DNA from: a virus
IMG/VR virus record: IMGVR_UViG_3300033144_003463
Span: 1 to 50,020 of that record
Direction: 5' to 3' (one strand)
DNA length: 50,020 bases
Notes under the pieces: model-generated
Databases searched by the model: none
Told to the model about the DNA's origin: nothing
Seen by the model: only the letters and a program-made list of their open reading frames with translations
Made by a program: the position numbers and the translations under genes
Shown here: piece after piece, positions 7,969 to 14,904 of the stretch
How positions within the stretch are numbered: position 1 is the first letter of the stretch
Layout of the letters: every line of letters starts with the position of its first letter

Positions 7969-8274
7969 ATGAAGAAATCTTTAGTAGAGGCATTTAACGA
8001 GTTTCAGCGTCAAGATCCAGGGAAATCGTCCATTATATCGTTTATGCAGGCTATTACAAACAGGAAGATGGACAGGGTTAATGTTCTAAAATACTTTCGG
8101 GCATTAGTAGATCCTGATGATTATGCGGTAAATGAGCAAAAGATATGGGAAACCCGTATGTGTAAAATTACACATTGGAAGAAGCCTCCCGTTGCAATAC
8201 GAATTAGAATGCCAGAATATATTACATCTCCCCCGGAGATTGATTTAGGGAGTAGATTCACCATAAATAGCTAA
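7969..8274 (+). CDS. Hypothetical early protein
   Basis: This 101-residue protein is the first gene behind promoter P2, with a leader TAATTAATAAAAAGGT ending directly at the ATG. The N-terminal half looks helical (KSLVEAFNEFQRQ..SIISFMQAI) and the C terminus is Pro-rich. No family recognised. Its position as the first gene of the replication block suggests an early regulatory or takeover role, which is inference only. Confidence 0.65.
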   Translation: MKKSLVEAFNEFQRQDPGKSSIISFMQAITNRKMDRVNVLKYFRALVDPDDYAVNEQKIWETRMCKITHWKKPPVAIRIRMPEYITSPPEIDLGSRFTINS

Positions 8275-8456
8275 ACACCAGAATCATTGCTATATCAACG
8301 ATGCTTAGCTTTGTAAAATATTTGGAAAAATACCCTAAATAGGCCAAAATCGTCCTTTTTGCCCCCCAGAAACGTTGATTTGACAAGGGTAAAAAGTTGT
8401 CCCTACCCATGTATGGTATATATGTACCTTCGATGGAGGGAGGGGCCTAAAAAAAC

Positions 8457-8465
8457 AAAGGTCGG
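8457..8465 (+). promoter_or_regulatory. AAAGGTCG leader motif, copy 2
   Basis: AAAGGTCGG lies 21 bases before ATG 8487. The 180 bases upstream hold no gene. They contain short inverted repeats (AGGG/CCCT around 8386-8404) and AT-rich sequence near 8411-8426, but no promoter with acceptable spacing. Confidence 0.45.
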
Positions 8466-8486
8466 AGTAAAAATAACAACAAAAAA

Positions 8487-9239
8487 ATGGCGGTAAAAAA
8501 GAAAATATATTATTGCGAATCTTGCAAAAGTTGGAGAGGAGCAAAAGCAATTTGTCCAGAATGTGGAATGGAGTGTATAGAGAGAGATCTCCCCAAGGCT
8601 AGAGGTGGATATTACTTTATAGAAGGAGTTGATATTCCATTAGTAAGGGTAACTGGAGTATTGGGGGATGTATTGGCTAAGCCTGCGCTAAGATACTGGG
8701 CTGCAAAAGAAGCTGCAACTGCTGCGCTAGCTGATCCTACAATGTCTGTCCAGCAAGCAGCTAATGCTATGTATACGAAAAGGGATGCGGCTGGTCTTAC
8801 TGGAACAGATGCTCATAAGGCAATAGAATTATTAAGTAAGGGCGGAAAGGTAAGTCAATTAAAGCTAGACATGCCTCAAGTAAAGGCATACCAAGATTTT
8901 TGTAAGGAGGTTCCGCATGAGATAATGCAATCAGAGTTAACAGTGCATTCTGTTAAATATGGGTATGCAGGAACATTAGATGCTATAATAAAGATGGACG
9001 ATGGTAGAATATGCTTGATAGACTATAAGACCTCTAAAGGAGTTTATCCCGAAACTGCCCTTCAAATGTCTGCTTATAAACAGGCAGTAGAAGAGATGGG
9101 AATTCCAGTGAAGATTGATGGGTTGGCAGTAGTTCACCTGAAGAAAGACGGAACATTTTCATTCATTAAGATGGCTGAATGTTTCGATGTGTTCGAATCG
9201 GTATTAAGAATATACCAATGGCAACAATTAACCAAATAA
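8487..9239 (+). CDS. PD-(D/E)XK nuclease, Cas4/RecB-like, with zinc ribbon
   Basis: In this 250-residue protein, residues 10-30 carry a CxxC..CxxC zinc ribbon. The nuclease core follows: His110 in GTDAH, Glu150, Asp165 in AGTLD, DYK at 179-181 and QMSAY at 193-197. That is the full RecB-type set of active-site residues. Such phage enzymes act as 5'-3' exonucleases in recombination or DNA degradation. An SSB-like gene follows two genes later, which fits a recombination or replication module. Confidence 0.8.
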   Translation: MAVKKKIYYCESCKSWRGAKAICPECGMECIERDLPKARGGYYFIEGVDIPLVRVTGVLGDVLAKPALRYWAAKEAATAALADPTMSVQQAANAMYTKRDAAGLTGTDAHKAIELLSKGGKVSQLKLDMPQVKAYQDFCKEVPHEIMQSELTVHSVKYGYAGTLDAIIKMDDGRICLIDYKTSKGVYPETALQMSAYKQAVEEMGIPVKIDGLAVVHLKKDGTFSFIKMAECFDVFESVLRIYQWQQLTK

Positions 9240-9243
9240 AAGG

Positions 9244-9492
9244 ATGACAACAGAAGCCTTAACTCAAATTGTGGAGACAATAAAAACACTCAACCTAAAC
9301 GTAGACAGTCAAAGTGCAATAGAGATAGTAGAGAACATAAGTCCAATGCTATGGGCGATGACCATAAGGCCGTATATCGAAATGGCATTATTCGCAATAG
9401 TCCCAATTATTTTAGCGGTACTTATCTTGAGATATGTTAGATGGTATTTCAAGCACTTTGAAGATTATAATAGGTATAATAAAAACGCTTAA
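9244..9492 (+). CDS. Single-pass membrane protein
   Basis: This 82-residue protein has one clear transmembrane helix (about residues 42-64: YIEMALFAIVPIILAVLILRYVRWYF) and a basic, aromatic C-terminal tail, with the N terminus probably outside. It sits between the nuclease and the SSB-like gene, four bases after the nuclease stop. Function unknown; membrane anchoring of the replication machinery is one idea. Confidence 0.6.
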   Translation: MTTEALTQIVETIKTLNLNVDSQSAIEIVENISPMLWAMTIRPYIEMALFAIVPIILAVLILRYVRWYFKHFEDYNRYNKNA

Positions 9493-9510
9493 AAGTAACT
9501 AAATAAACAG

Positions 9511-9909
9511 ATGGATGCTTCAAAAGAGTTCCTAAAGGAACAGGGCATAATGCCCAAAATATCGTTTAAGGACGGTTTAGTTCATACAATTAAGTTAATA
9601 AACGACAAGAAAGACACAATAACAACGCCAGAGGGAGAGGAAAAACCAGGACTTAGATACCTAGTAGAAGAGGATGGAGAGAAGAAGATAATTATCACAG
9701 CGAGCATATCATTGATTTCTAAGTTATCCTCAATAGAAAAGGGATCAATGGTAAAAGTTAAAATGATAAGCACAAAGGGTAGCGATGGAAAGTATAGAAG
9801 CTCATACGTAGTAGATAAAGAGATAGACAACGCGCCAAAACAGGACAATGAAGAGGTTCCCGTTATTGAAGAGGGGGATGAGTTGTTCAATATAGACGAC
9901 ATAGAATAA
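9511..9909 (+). CDS. Single-stranded-DNA-binding-like protein
   Basis: The 132-residue product is beta-rich in its first 105 residues (alternating hydrophobic strands, LVHTIKLIND, KIIITASISL, MVKVKMIST), consistent with an OB fold. It ends in a strongly acidic tail with a hydrophobic residue (DELFNIDDIE), the hallmark of phage SSBs that recruit partner proteins. Neighbours are a recombination nuclease and replication proteins. Identification rests on architecture and context, not on a conserved motif. Confidence 0.55.
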   Translation: MDASKEFLKEQGIMPKISFKDGLVHTIKLINDKKDTITTPEGEEKPGLRYLVEEDGEKKIIITASISLISKLSSIEKGSMVKVKMISTKGSDGKYRSSYVVDKEIDNAPKQDNEEVPVIEEGDELFNIDDIE

Positions 9910-9927
9910 ACACCAAACCAGTTACGT

Positions 9928-9986
9928 CCCGATTCGTGTATAAGCCTTGTCTCGGTTAGAGACTTAATATATCTTTTGCGGTCGGG
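9928..9986 (+). promoter_or_regulatory. Structured leader before the replication initiator gene
   Basis: CCCGA (9928-9932) pairs with TCGGG (9982-9986) around an inner hairpin GTCTC-GGTTA-GAGAC (9949-9963). The 100-base gap between the SSB-like and initiator genes is thus a nested RNA fold that stops 25 bases before ATG 10012. It could control initiator translation. Confidence 0.45.
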
Positions 9987-10011
9987 AGGTTTCTGGCTAA
10001 AATTAAACATA

Positions 10012-10704
10012 ATGGTTCAAAAAATAAAAAGAATTAAGGGGTTTACGTGGATACGTAATGAGGTCTTGAAAAATGCGGAGCTTAATGGCTCTGATATTAT
10101 GGTTTATTTGGTTCTTATGAGTCATGCGGATAACAAAACCTTTGAATGTTGGCCAGGCCTTGAGCTTATAGCGAAAGAATCTAGGCTTCATAAACATACA
10201 GTTTGGAAAAGTTTAGATAAGTTAGAAGAGAAAAAGCTAATTTATCGAAAAAAAGGTAGGGGAAGAGTCAACCATTATACAATTTTAGAGCCTCCCAAGA
10301 GTAGTACGAAAAAACTGACCGGGTCAAAAAGAGCACCTGCTAGAGGACCAAATGGAGACCTGCCAGAGGACCAAAAGAAGACCTCGAACTATACTAAGCT
10401 TAATAATACTAACTTAAAGAAGGACGATAAAATATCTAACAATATTTTACATCGTCAAGTTATGGATCTATTTAATTATTATAAAGATGAGTTTCTTGTA
10501 AAGATAAGTGATACGCCGCCGATGTTCAACGCCAAGCAGTGTGAGAAGTTGGCGCGCCCACATATTAAGGTATTGGGGATAGAGAGAATGAAGGAGTTAA
10601 TAGATGTCTATCTTGATTCGTACGATCGTTTTTTTAAGGATAATGCTTTTTCGTTATCATGTTTCTTATCGACTAAAATCATACATCGCCTAAACCAAAA
10701 ATAG
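10012..10704 (+). CDS. Replication initiator / replisome organiser, winged-helix
   Basis: ATG 10012 is chosen over an upstream TTG because the leader there is a folded RNA. The 230-residue product has an N-terminal winged helix of the helix_turn_helix_36 kind: residues 8-95 contain VYLVLMSHADNKTFECWPG, LELIAKESRLHKHTVWKSLDKLEEKKLI and GRVNHYTI. A polar linker (about 97-140) and a helical C-terminal domain (about 145-230) follow, which probably bind the helicase. The next replication gene is the DnaB-like helicase, separated only by an inserted homing endonuclease. Confidence 0.75.
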   Translation: MVQKIKRIKGFTWIRNEVLKNAELNGSDIMVYLVLMSHADNKTFECWPGLELIAKESRLHKHTVWKSLDKLEEKKLIYRKKGRGRVNHYTILEPPKSSTKKLTGSKRAPARGPNGDLPEDQKKTSNYTKLNNTNLKKDDKISNNILHRQVMDLFNYYKDEFLVKISDTPPMFNAKQCEKLARPHIKVLGIERMKELIDVYLDSYDRFFKDNAFSLSCFLSTKIIHRLNQK

Positions 10705-10705
10705 T

Positions 10706-11110
10706 ATGCCTACGGGAATTTATAAACATAAAAAGGGATATAAAAGACCAGAATACAGTAAAAAAATGACTGGTCATTTGGTATCCATAGAAACTAAAGA
10801 AAAAATAAGTAAAGCAATGAGGGGCGAAAATCATTGGAACTGGAAAGGGGGAATGTCTTTTAAGTCCTATTCGGCAAACTGGACAGAAGATTTAAAAAGA
10901 GCTATTAGAAAACGAGATAAGTATACTTGCCAATTACGTGGCGGGGAGCCAGCGATTTGTGTTCATCATATTGATTACGATAAGCAAAATTGTAATCCCG
11001 ACAATTTAATTACTCTTTGTCGCAAGTGTCATGCAAAGACTAATTTCAATAGAGAATATTGGGAATTATATTTTAACAATTTAACAACATGGATTACGGC
11101 GAAACAATAA
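10706..11110 (+). CDS. HNH homing endonuclease with NUMOD3 motifs
   Basis: In this 134-residue protein the N terminus holds NUMOD3-like DNA-binding repeats (SKKMTGHLVSIETKEKIS, MRGENHWNWKGG). The HNH core follows: a first Cys in YTCQL (its usual partner is not seen), VHHIDYDKQNCNPDNLITL with Asn, and CRKCHAK. It is free-standing and sits exactly between the initiator and helicase genes. Its last 22 bases overlap the helicase start, so the helicase leader is kept inside its coding sequence. A selfish element that targets a conserved replication locus. Confidence 0.85.
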   Translation: MPTGIYKHKKGYKRPEYSKKMTGHLVSIETKEKISKAMRGENHWNWKGGMSFKSYSANWTEDLKRAIRKRDKYTCQLRGGEPAICVHHIDYDKQNCNPDNLITLCRKCHAKTNFNREYWELYFNNLTTWITAKQ

Positions 11111-11964
11111 AACATTTATGGGATGTGGCAAAGGCGTATAAGCCAAACAAAGAGGTATATCCATGCGGTATACATGAGTTCGACAAGGCAATGGACGGCG
11201 GATTTAGGGATGGCGAGGTGATAGTTCTCTCCGGTCAAACGGGTCAAGGGAAAACTACATTCGCACAGGTGCTGACAAAGAACTTTACAAAGGTCAGCGT
11301 TCCCTCACTTTGGTTTTCATATGAGTGTAATCCGTGGTATCTAAAAGAGAAATTTATTCAAATGGGGTGTGATAAAAGCCTATTGGCATATAGTCCAATA
11401 GACCTAGCAACAAATACGTTAGAATTTTTAAGACAGGGGATAGTAGAGGCGATAGAAGAGAAGGCGTGTAAGGTAGTATTCATTGACCATTTACATTACC
11501 TTATTCCGTTGGATCAGAGTACTAATTCGTCATTACTTATTGGTGGGATAATGAGAGAATTAAAGAAAATGGCAGTAAAATATAACATTGTTATCTTCTT
11601 AATAGCCCACACAAAGAAAATATATCAAGACGAAGGATTGGATTTATCGTCTATTAGGGATAGTTCATTAATCGCCCAAGAGGCAGATTATGTATTCTTA
11701 ATAGAAAGATTAAAGAAAGACAAGAAAATGGGTGGTGCAAAGCATGTAGAATGGTTAAATAAAACAAAAGTTCAGATAGCCAAGAACAGAAGAACAGGAA
11801 ACATGATGTATGTATTATTTGATTTTGAGAATAATAATTTAATTGCAATTGATAAAGAACATGAAGAAATGTTTGAATCCCTGGACGAGTCTGATTCATG
11901 GGCTAGCTTTGCGAGGAACGTCCAGCATCCCGGCAAAAAGACTGGGATATATAAGAGTTATTAA
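11089..11964 (+). CDS. DnaB-like replicative helicase (RecA-fold ATPase)
   Basis: In this 291-residue protein, Walker A GQTGQGKT is at 49-56 and Walker B (VVFIDH) at about 129-134. A later RRTG/K segment (NRRTGNMMYVLFDF) resembles motif H4 of DnaB. The N-terminal primase-interacting domain of full DnaB is absent, so this is the short, helicase-domain-only form seen in many phages. It would assemble as a hexamer at the fork, loaded by the initiator encoded upstream. The start MDYGE lies inside the tail of the homing endonuclease gene. Confidence 0.85.
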   Translation: MDYGETIKHLWDVAKAYKPNKEVYPCGIHEFDKAMDGGFRDGEVIVLSGQTGQGKTTFAQVLTKNFTKVSVPSLWFSYECNPWYLKEKFIQMGCDKSLLAYSPIDLATNTLEFLRQGIVEAIEEKACKVVFIDHLHYLIPLDQSTNSSLLIGGIMRELKKMAVKYNIVIFLIAHTKKIYQDEGLDLSSIRDSSLIAQEADYVFLIERLKKDKKMGGAKHVEWLNKTKVQIAKNRRTGNMMYVLFDFENNNLIAIDKEHEEMFESLDESDSWASFARNVQHPGKKTGIYKSY

Positions 11965-11968
11965 ACAG

Positions 11969-12112
11969 ATGAGAGATATCGGGGAGGTATTGTATGAGGA
12001 ACTACCATTAGATAGAACCAAACAAAGTGTCGACTATCTGAATAATGTGGTAGAAACTTATAAGATATACCCCAAATTGGCGGATGTAATAATTAATCCA
12101 ATATATGAGTAG
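11969..12112 (+). CDS. Small hypothetical protein
   Basis: ATG 11969 lies four bases after the helicase stop and gives 47 residues (MRDIGEVLYEELPLDRTK...). A longer version in the same frame would run back into the helicase gene and is unlikely. It overlaps the next gene by eight bases, consistent with an operon. No family recognised. Confidence 0.5.
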   Translation: MRDIGEVLYEELPLDRTKQSVDYLNNVVETYKIYPKLADVIINPIYE

Positions 12113-12512
12113 TTTCAAATGGTGTATTATAGGAATTACAATAGGAATATGTATCGGAATAGTGATAGGCAGTAATGTATTCGCCAAAGAGTCCGTTAAG
12201 ACATATTCGAGTTTCTATGACTCGTCAGTAGTATGGTGGGAGTCCAATGGTCATGTTGATCCGTATCCGGAGACAAGATTAATGGATAGAATCATATTCT
12301 GCGAATCAAGGGACGATCCAAATGCGAAGAATCGAAAGTCAAGTGCATATGGATTGTGCCAATTCTTAGATAGCACATGGGGTTATGTTCAAAAGAAATG
12401 GAACATGACACTAGACAGGCAGAGTTCCTCTGATCAGAGGTATGCTTGTGAAAGGTTATTGGCGGAAGAAGGCACGAGTCATTGGTTAGAGTCAAGGCAT
12501 TGTTGGAAATAA
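12105..12512 (+). CDS. Membrane-anchored transglycosylase-like protein
   Basis: This 135-residue protein has an N-terminal signal-anchor helix (residues 5-27, WCIIGITIGICIGIVIGSNVFA). A lysozyme-like domain follows, with CESRDDPNAKN (Glu67), SSAYGLCQFLDSTW and HWLESRHCW. The catalytic Glu followed by 'yGlcQFl..tW' is the signature of SLT/Rpf-like transglycosylases. It is separate from the endolysin at 6761 and carries an export signal. It could therefore open the wall locally or act in superinfection exclusion or membrane-linked lysis. Role inferred. Confidence 0.7.
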   Translation: MSSFKWCIIGITIGICIGIVIGSNVFAKESVKTYSSFYDSSVVWWESNGHVDPYPETRLMDRIIFCESRDDPNAKNRKSSAYGLCQFLDSTWGYVQKKWNMTLDRQSSSDQRYACERLLAEEGTSHWLESRHCWK

Positions 12513-12533
12513 GGTGTATAAAGGCGGAAAAAG

Positions 12534-12542
12534 TTATCCACA
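12534..12542 (+). promoter_or_regulatory. DnaA box / operator, copy 2
   Basis: TTATCCACA within AAAAGTTATCCACAGGTTG, starting 19 bp upstream of the -35 of promoter P3. Same orientation and nearly the same spacing as the copies at 7895 and 21572. Confidence 0.7.
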
Positions 12543-12552
12543 GGTTGCACAC

Positions 12553-12581
12553 TTGTATTTTATTGCAAAGTGTGCTATACT
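12553..12581 (+). promoter_or_regulatory. Phage promoter P3 (probable leaderless mRNA)
   Basis: -35 TTGTAT (12553-12558), 17-bp spacer, extended -10 TGCTATACT (TATACT at 12576-12581). The ATG at 12588 begins seven bases after the -10, at or very near the expected transcription start. Confidence 0.85.
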
Positions 12582-12587
12582 AGAAAC

Positions 12588-13049
12588 ATGGAGACAATGG
12601 TGAAACAAAACATTATAGATATTAAGCCAAGACAAACGGAGTTGAGGGTTTATTCAATAGTTCTTAGTTCTGGGTCAACGTCAACGTATGGGAGTAAGCG
12701 TATGCTATGGCTAGGACTTAGCTATACATTAGAAGAGGCGATATTAAGGGCTAAAGAAATGGCGTTGAGAAATTATCCCGAAGAGGGTAATAGTGTGATG
12801 TTCTGGACGCCAGAGATGTATTTAAGTGCCCCAGTTTCACAAATGATGGAGGAGGGCATAGCAGTTAGTAGGCGTGAGGTCGGCGGTGTGCCTACGATAA
12901 GTGGATTTCCGAAACTAGAACGAACTAAAAATGATATAATGAATCAAATTATTGATACTAGAGATAAGGCTTTATTTAAGAAACACTTAAAGGCGTTTAC
13001 AAAAGAAGAAAGGGCGTTTTTAAGAGATTCTTTCAAAAAACATGACTGA
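12588..13049 (+). CDS. Hypothetical early protein, leaderless start
   Basis: ATG 12588 gives 153 residues. A GTG at 12570 in the same frame lies inside the promoter and cannot be used by this transcript; ATG 12597 is an alternative. The protein has a beta-rich first half (ELRVYSIVLSSGSTST) and a basic helical C terminus (FKKHLKAFTKEERAFLRDSFKKHD). No family recognised. It is the first gene of the early block controlled by P3. Confidence 0.65.
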   Translation: METMVKQNIIDIKPRQTELRVYSIVLSSGSTSTYGSKRMLWLGLSYTLEEAILRAKEMALRNYPEEGNSVMFWTPEMYLSAPVSQMMEEGIAVSRREVGGVPTISGFPKLERTKNDIMNQIIDTRDKALFKKHLKAFTKEERAFLRDSFKKHD

Positions 13050-13209
13050 AGAAGAGGTAAAAGAAAAATTAATAAAGGCTGGTAAAAATTGGGGAGACTT
13101 TATAGAATGGAACATTTGCACAACCGTAGGGATATATGATGATGGCTCGCTTGACTATTATGAGATTGATGTAGATAGATTTATAAGCGGAGGACGACCA
13201 ATTGATTAG
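13042..13209 (+). CDS. Small hypothetical protein
   Basis: This 55-residue product has an ATG that overlaps the end of the preceding gene (ATGACTGA), so it is probably translationally coupled. It begins with an acidic helix (MTEEEVKEKLIKAGKNWGDFIEW) and ends with a short beta segment. No family recognised. Confidence 0.55.
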   Translation: MTEEEVKEKLIKAGKNWGDFIEWNICTTVGIYDDGSLDYYEIDVDRFISGGRPID

Positions 13210-13310
13210 GGACTGGGGGTGCTTGAATGGAGCCAAAAAATGATTTGAACTACTATCTCAAGCTAAGTGATCTGAATGGCTGATAAATGGTCAGCCCCTA
13301 TAATAATTAA
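13210..13310. other. Structured non-coding gap with a tRNA-like 3' end on the - strand
   Basis: Read on the - strand, the gap contains a T-loop-like TTCAAAT (13243-13249) followed by TGGCT-CCA (13235 down to 13228), with AGCCA (13281 down to 13277) able to close a short acceptor-like stem about 50 nt long. Read on the + strand, GGCTGA-TAAATGG-TCAGCC (13278-13296) is a hairpin, and GCTTGA (13221-13226) can pair with TCAAGC (13258-13263). It could be a truncated tRNA or another structured RNA. Weak evidence. Confidence 0.3.
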
Positions 13311-13322
13311 TACAATAAAAAT

Positions 13323-13412
13323 ATGCCAAATAAAGATGGAAAAGGCCCTCGCAAAAGGTCTCCTCGCCCGAGTAGAAAAAAGGGAGGAAGAAAAAGGGGA
13401 AATTGTAAATAA
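13323..13412 (+). CDS. Basic microprotein, DUF5320-like start
   Basis: This is a 29-residue reading frame beginning MPNKDGKGP and continuing with a run of Arg/Lys/Gly (KKGGRKRGNCK). The start resembles the protein at 7357, and the leader AATTAATACAATAAAAAT is of the genome's standard type. It may bind nucleic acid through its basic tail. Very short, so moderate confidence. Confidence 0.45.
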   Translation: MPNKDGKGPRKRSPRPSRKKGGRKRGNCK

Positions 13413-13417
13413 AAACT

Positions 13418-13546
13418 ATGGAAATGACAAAAGAAGAAAAACTTGAATTATTAAAAAATAGGTTAGTGAGAGGAGAAATTGCCGACGAGGATTATTGGAA
13501 TGAGTATCACAAAATTAGTTGGGAGTTAACCCCTAAACGAACATAA
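13418..13546 (+). CDS. SHOCT-like small protein
   Basis: This 42-residue product contains KLELLKNRLVRGEIADEDYWNEYHKI, which matches the 'L..L...G.It..Ey...' pattern of SHOCT domains, short helical oligomerisation modules. It lies five bases after the previous gene. Function unknown. Confidence 0.5.
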   Translation: MEMTKEEKLELLKNRLVRGEIADEDYWNEYHKISWELTPKRT

Positions 13547-13563
13547 TTAACATAATAAAAGGT

Positions 13564-13779
13564 ATGGATAAAGAAGAAATAATTAAATTATTAAAGTCAG
13601 GCAATTTTACAATTGCTTATCATGATAATGGAGAAGCGAGTATATATAGAGGTCATTATGAGTATGAGGAATTGCCTGAAAAAGAACTTTATAGTGCGGA
13701 AGATTTTTTTAATGGATACATTCCTGAAGTAGTAGAAATGTTGGTTAATGTGTTGGGTGGTAAGGTTGTAACGATTTGA
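13564..13779 (+). CDS. Small acidic hypothetical protein
   Basis: This 71-residue protein has the leader AATTAACATAATAAAAGGT. Mixed alpha/beta pattern with aromatic-rich centre (IYRGHYEYEELPEKELYSAEDFF) and a hydrophobic C-terminal helix. No family recognised. Confidence 0.6.
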   Translation: MDKEEIIKLLKSGNFTIAYHDNGEASIYRGHYEYEELPEKELYSAEDFFNGYIPEVVEMLVNVLGGKVVTI

Positions 13780-13807
13780 ACCCCTAAACAAGTATAGATA
13801 AAAAAGC

Positions 13808-14227
13808 ATGAAGAAAAAGAGAAAAAAAATAATACTAGAAAAGATTGGTAAAAGAACTATTAAGATATTTGACCCCATTTTTAGACAAAGGATTTATGTT
13901 TTGCTGAATTACAACGAAAAAGATTATGAAAAATTTTTGAATAGACATAAAATAATAAACATTGAAAAAGAAGATTTGGCGTTGGATAGATTCACTGGGT
14001 TCAGTACATATTTAGAAGATAATGATGGGGTTAGGGATTATTTGATTTTACTAAAAGAATTTAATTGGAGTATATTCCATCAGGGAACATTGATACATGA
14101 GATTATTCATATTGTTATTAAGATTTTCTCTGGGAATAATATACCGTTTAATGAGGACACGCAAGAGTTTATAGCACATATGACTGGAAGAATATATGAG
14201 GAAATTGCTCATAAACTATTGGTCTAA
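13808..14227 (+). CDS. Zincin-like metallopeptidase
   Basis: In this 139-residue protein, HEIIH (97-101) is followed about 20 residues later by EDTQEFIAHMTG, in which Glu120 is a likely third zinc ligand. That gives the complete zincin pattern. The N terminus is very basic (KKKRKKIILEKIGKR). Small phage zincins of this kind have no agreed function; candidates are processing of phage or host proteins. It lies between small early genes and a tRNA-like RNA. Confidence 0.7.
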   Translation: MKKKRKKIILEKIGKRTIKIFDPIFRQRIYVLLNYNEKDYEKFLNRHKIINIEKEDLALDRFTGFSTYLEDNDGVRDYLILLKEFNWSIFHQGTLIHEIIHIVIKIFSGNNIPFNEDTQEFIAHMTGRIYEEIAHKLLV

Positions 14228-14281
14228 AAATTTATGACCGAAGAAGAGAAATAATTTAACAAGTATAGATAAAATGAATAT

Positions 14282-14372
14282 GGCACGGTGGCGGAATAGG
14301 TATCGCACAGAGATATTGCGCTACAAATCGGTAACATTGTAGTATTGTCAGGTGCAAATCCTGACCCGTGCC
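14282..14372 (+). tRNA. tRNA-like RNA, class II size, isotype uncertain
   Basis: The 7-bp acceptor GGCACGG/CCGTGCC closes a 91-nt unit. The D arm GCG-GAATAGGTAT-CGC is like that of tRNA-Leu, and the T arm TCAGG-TGCAAAT-CCTGA has a T-loop variant (G for the second T) and one extra C before the acceptor strand. The anticodon arm is not canonical. One reading is GAT(A)TT-GCGCTAC-AAATC, with a bulged A and GCT (Ser) in the loop. Another is a strong hairpin CTACAA/TTGTAG that would use the same bases. CCA is not encoded. It may be a decayed tRNA, a divergent functional one, or a tRNA mimic. Confidence 0.55.
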
Positions 14373-14399
14373 TCAATAATTAACCCCAACAAAAGAACT

Positions 14400-14645
14400 A
14401 TGAAGGAAGATTGGAGAGAACAATTTAAGAATCTATATTTTAACTGGCAGAAAAACGGAGATTTCTTTAGGTGTGTATTAATCCCATTTGTTGAAACGTT
14501 ATTGGAAAAGCAAAGGGTAGAGTTTCTGGGAAAATTGAATGATATTTTGCATAAGGACAAATTTGAAGAGAGCGGGGTTACACTTGAAGAGAGGGTAGAA
14601 GAAGTAATGGAAAGATATGAAGACCGAAATAAAAATAACAAATAA
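14400..14645 (+). CDS. Small helical hypothetical protein
   Basis: ATG 14400 gives 81 residues; an earlier in-frame start would run through the T arm of the tRNA-like RNA and is rejected. Highly charged and helical (MKEDWREQFKNLYFNWQKN...ERVEEVMERYEDRNKNNK). It overlaps the next gene by 29 bases. No family recognised. Confidence 0.6.
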   Translation: MKEDWREQFKNLYFNWQKNGDFFRCVLIPFVETLLEKQRVEFLGKLNDILHKDKFEESGVTLEERVEEVMERYEDRNKNNK

Positions 14646-14904
14646 ATGTATTTTTACAGTAGAGTTTGATCCTAAGGATTATTTTCTTGTGTATTCTAAT
14701 AATGACCCCACGATTTATAATGGTAGTGGAGAAGAGTTGTATAGGGAATATACGCTTAATCTCAAAATAGATAGATCATATAAGGGGAAAGATCCAGACG
14801 TAGGTATGCCAGTATTATTTTTAGATGTAGAAGAAGGTGAAAAATTAAAGGAATATTTTGACTTTGTGGAATATCCCGTTAACCTTGAGACAAATCATGG
14901 ATAA
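14617..14904 (+). CDS. Hypothetical protein
   Basis: This 95-residue protein starts inside the previous gene. Beta-rich (TEIKITNKCIFTVEFDPKDYFLVYS, YTLNLKIDRSYKG, VLFLDVEEGEKL). It overlaps the following start by eight bases, so the three genes 14400-15172 read as one coupled operon. No family recognised. Confidence 0.6.
   Translation: MKTEIKITNKCIFTVEFDPKDYFLVYSNNDPTIYNGSGEELYREYTLNLKIDRSYKGKDPDVGMPVLFLDVEEGEKLKEYFDFVEYPVNLETNHG

Noticed and set aside
8380-8422. TTGACA with TATATA as promoter before the nuclease gene
   Set aside because: The distance between the two hexamers is about 31 bp, and other pairings give 9-14 bp. None is acceptable.
13303-13308. TATAAT before the microprotein at 13323 as a -10 box
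   Set aside because: No suitable -35 at 16-18 bp; the sequence there belongs to the hairpin GGCTGA/TCAGCC.
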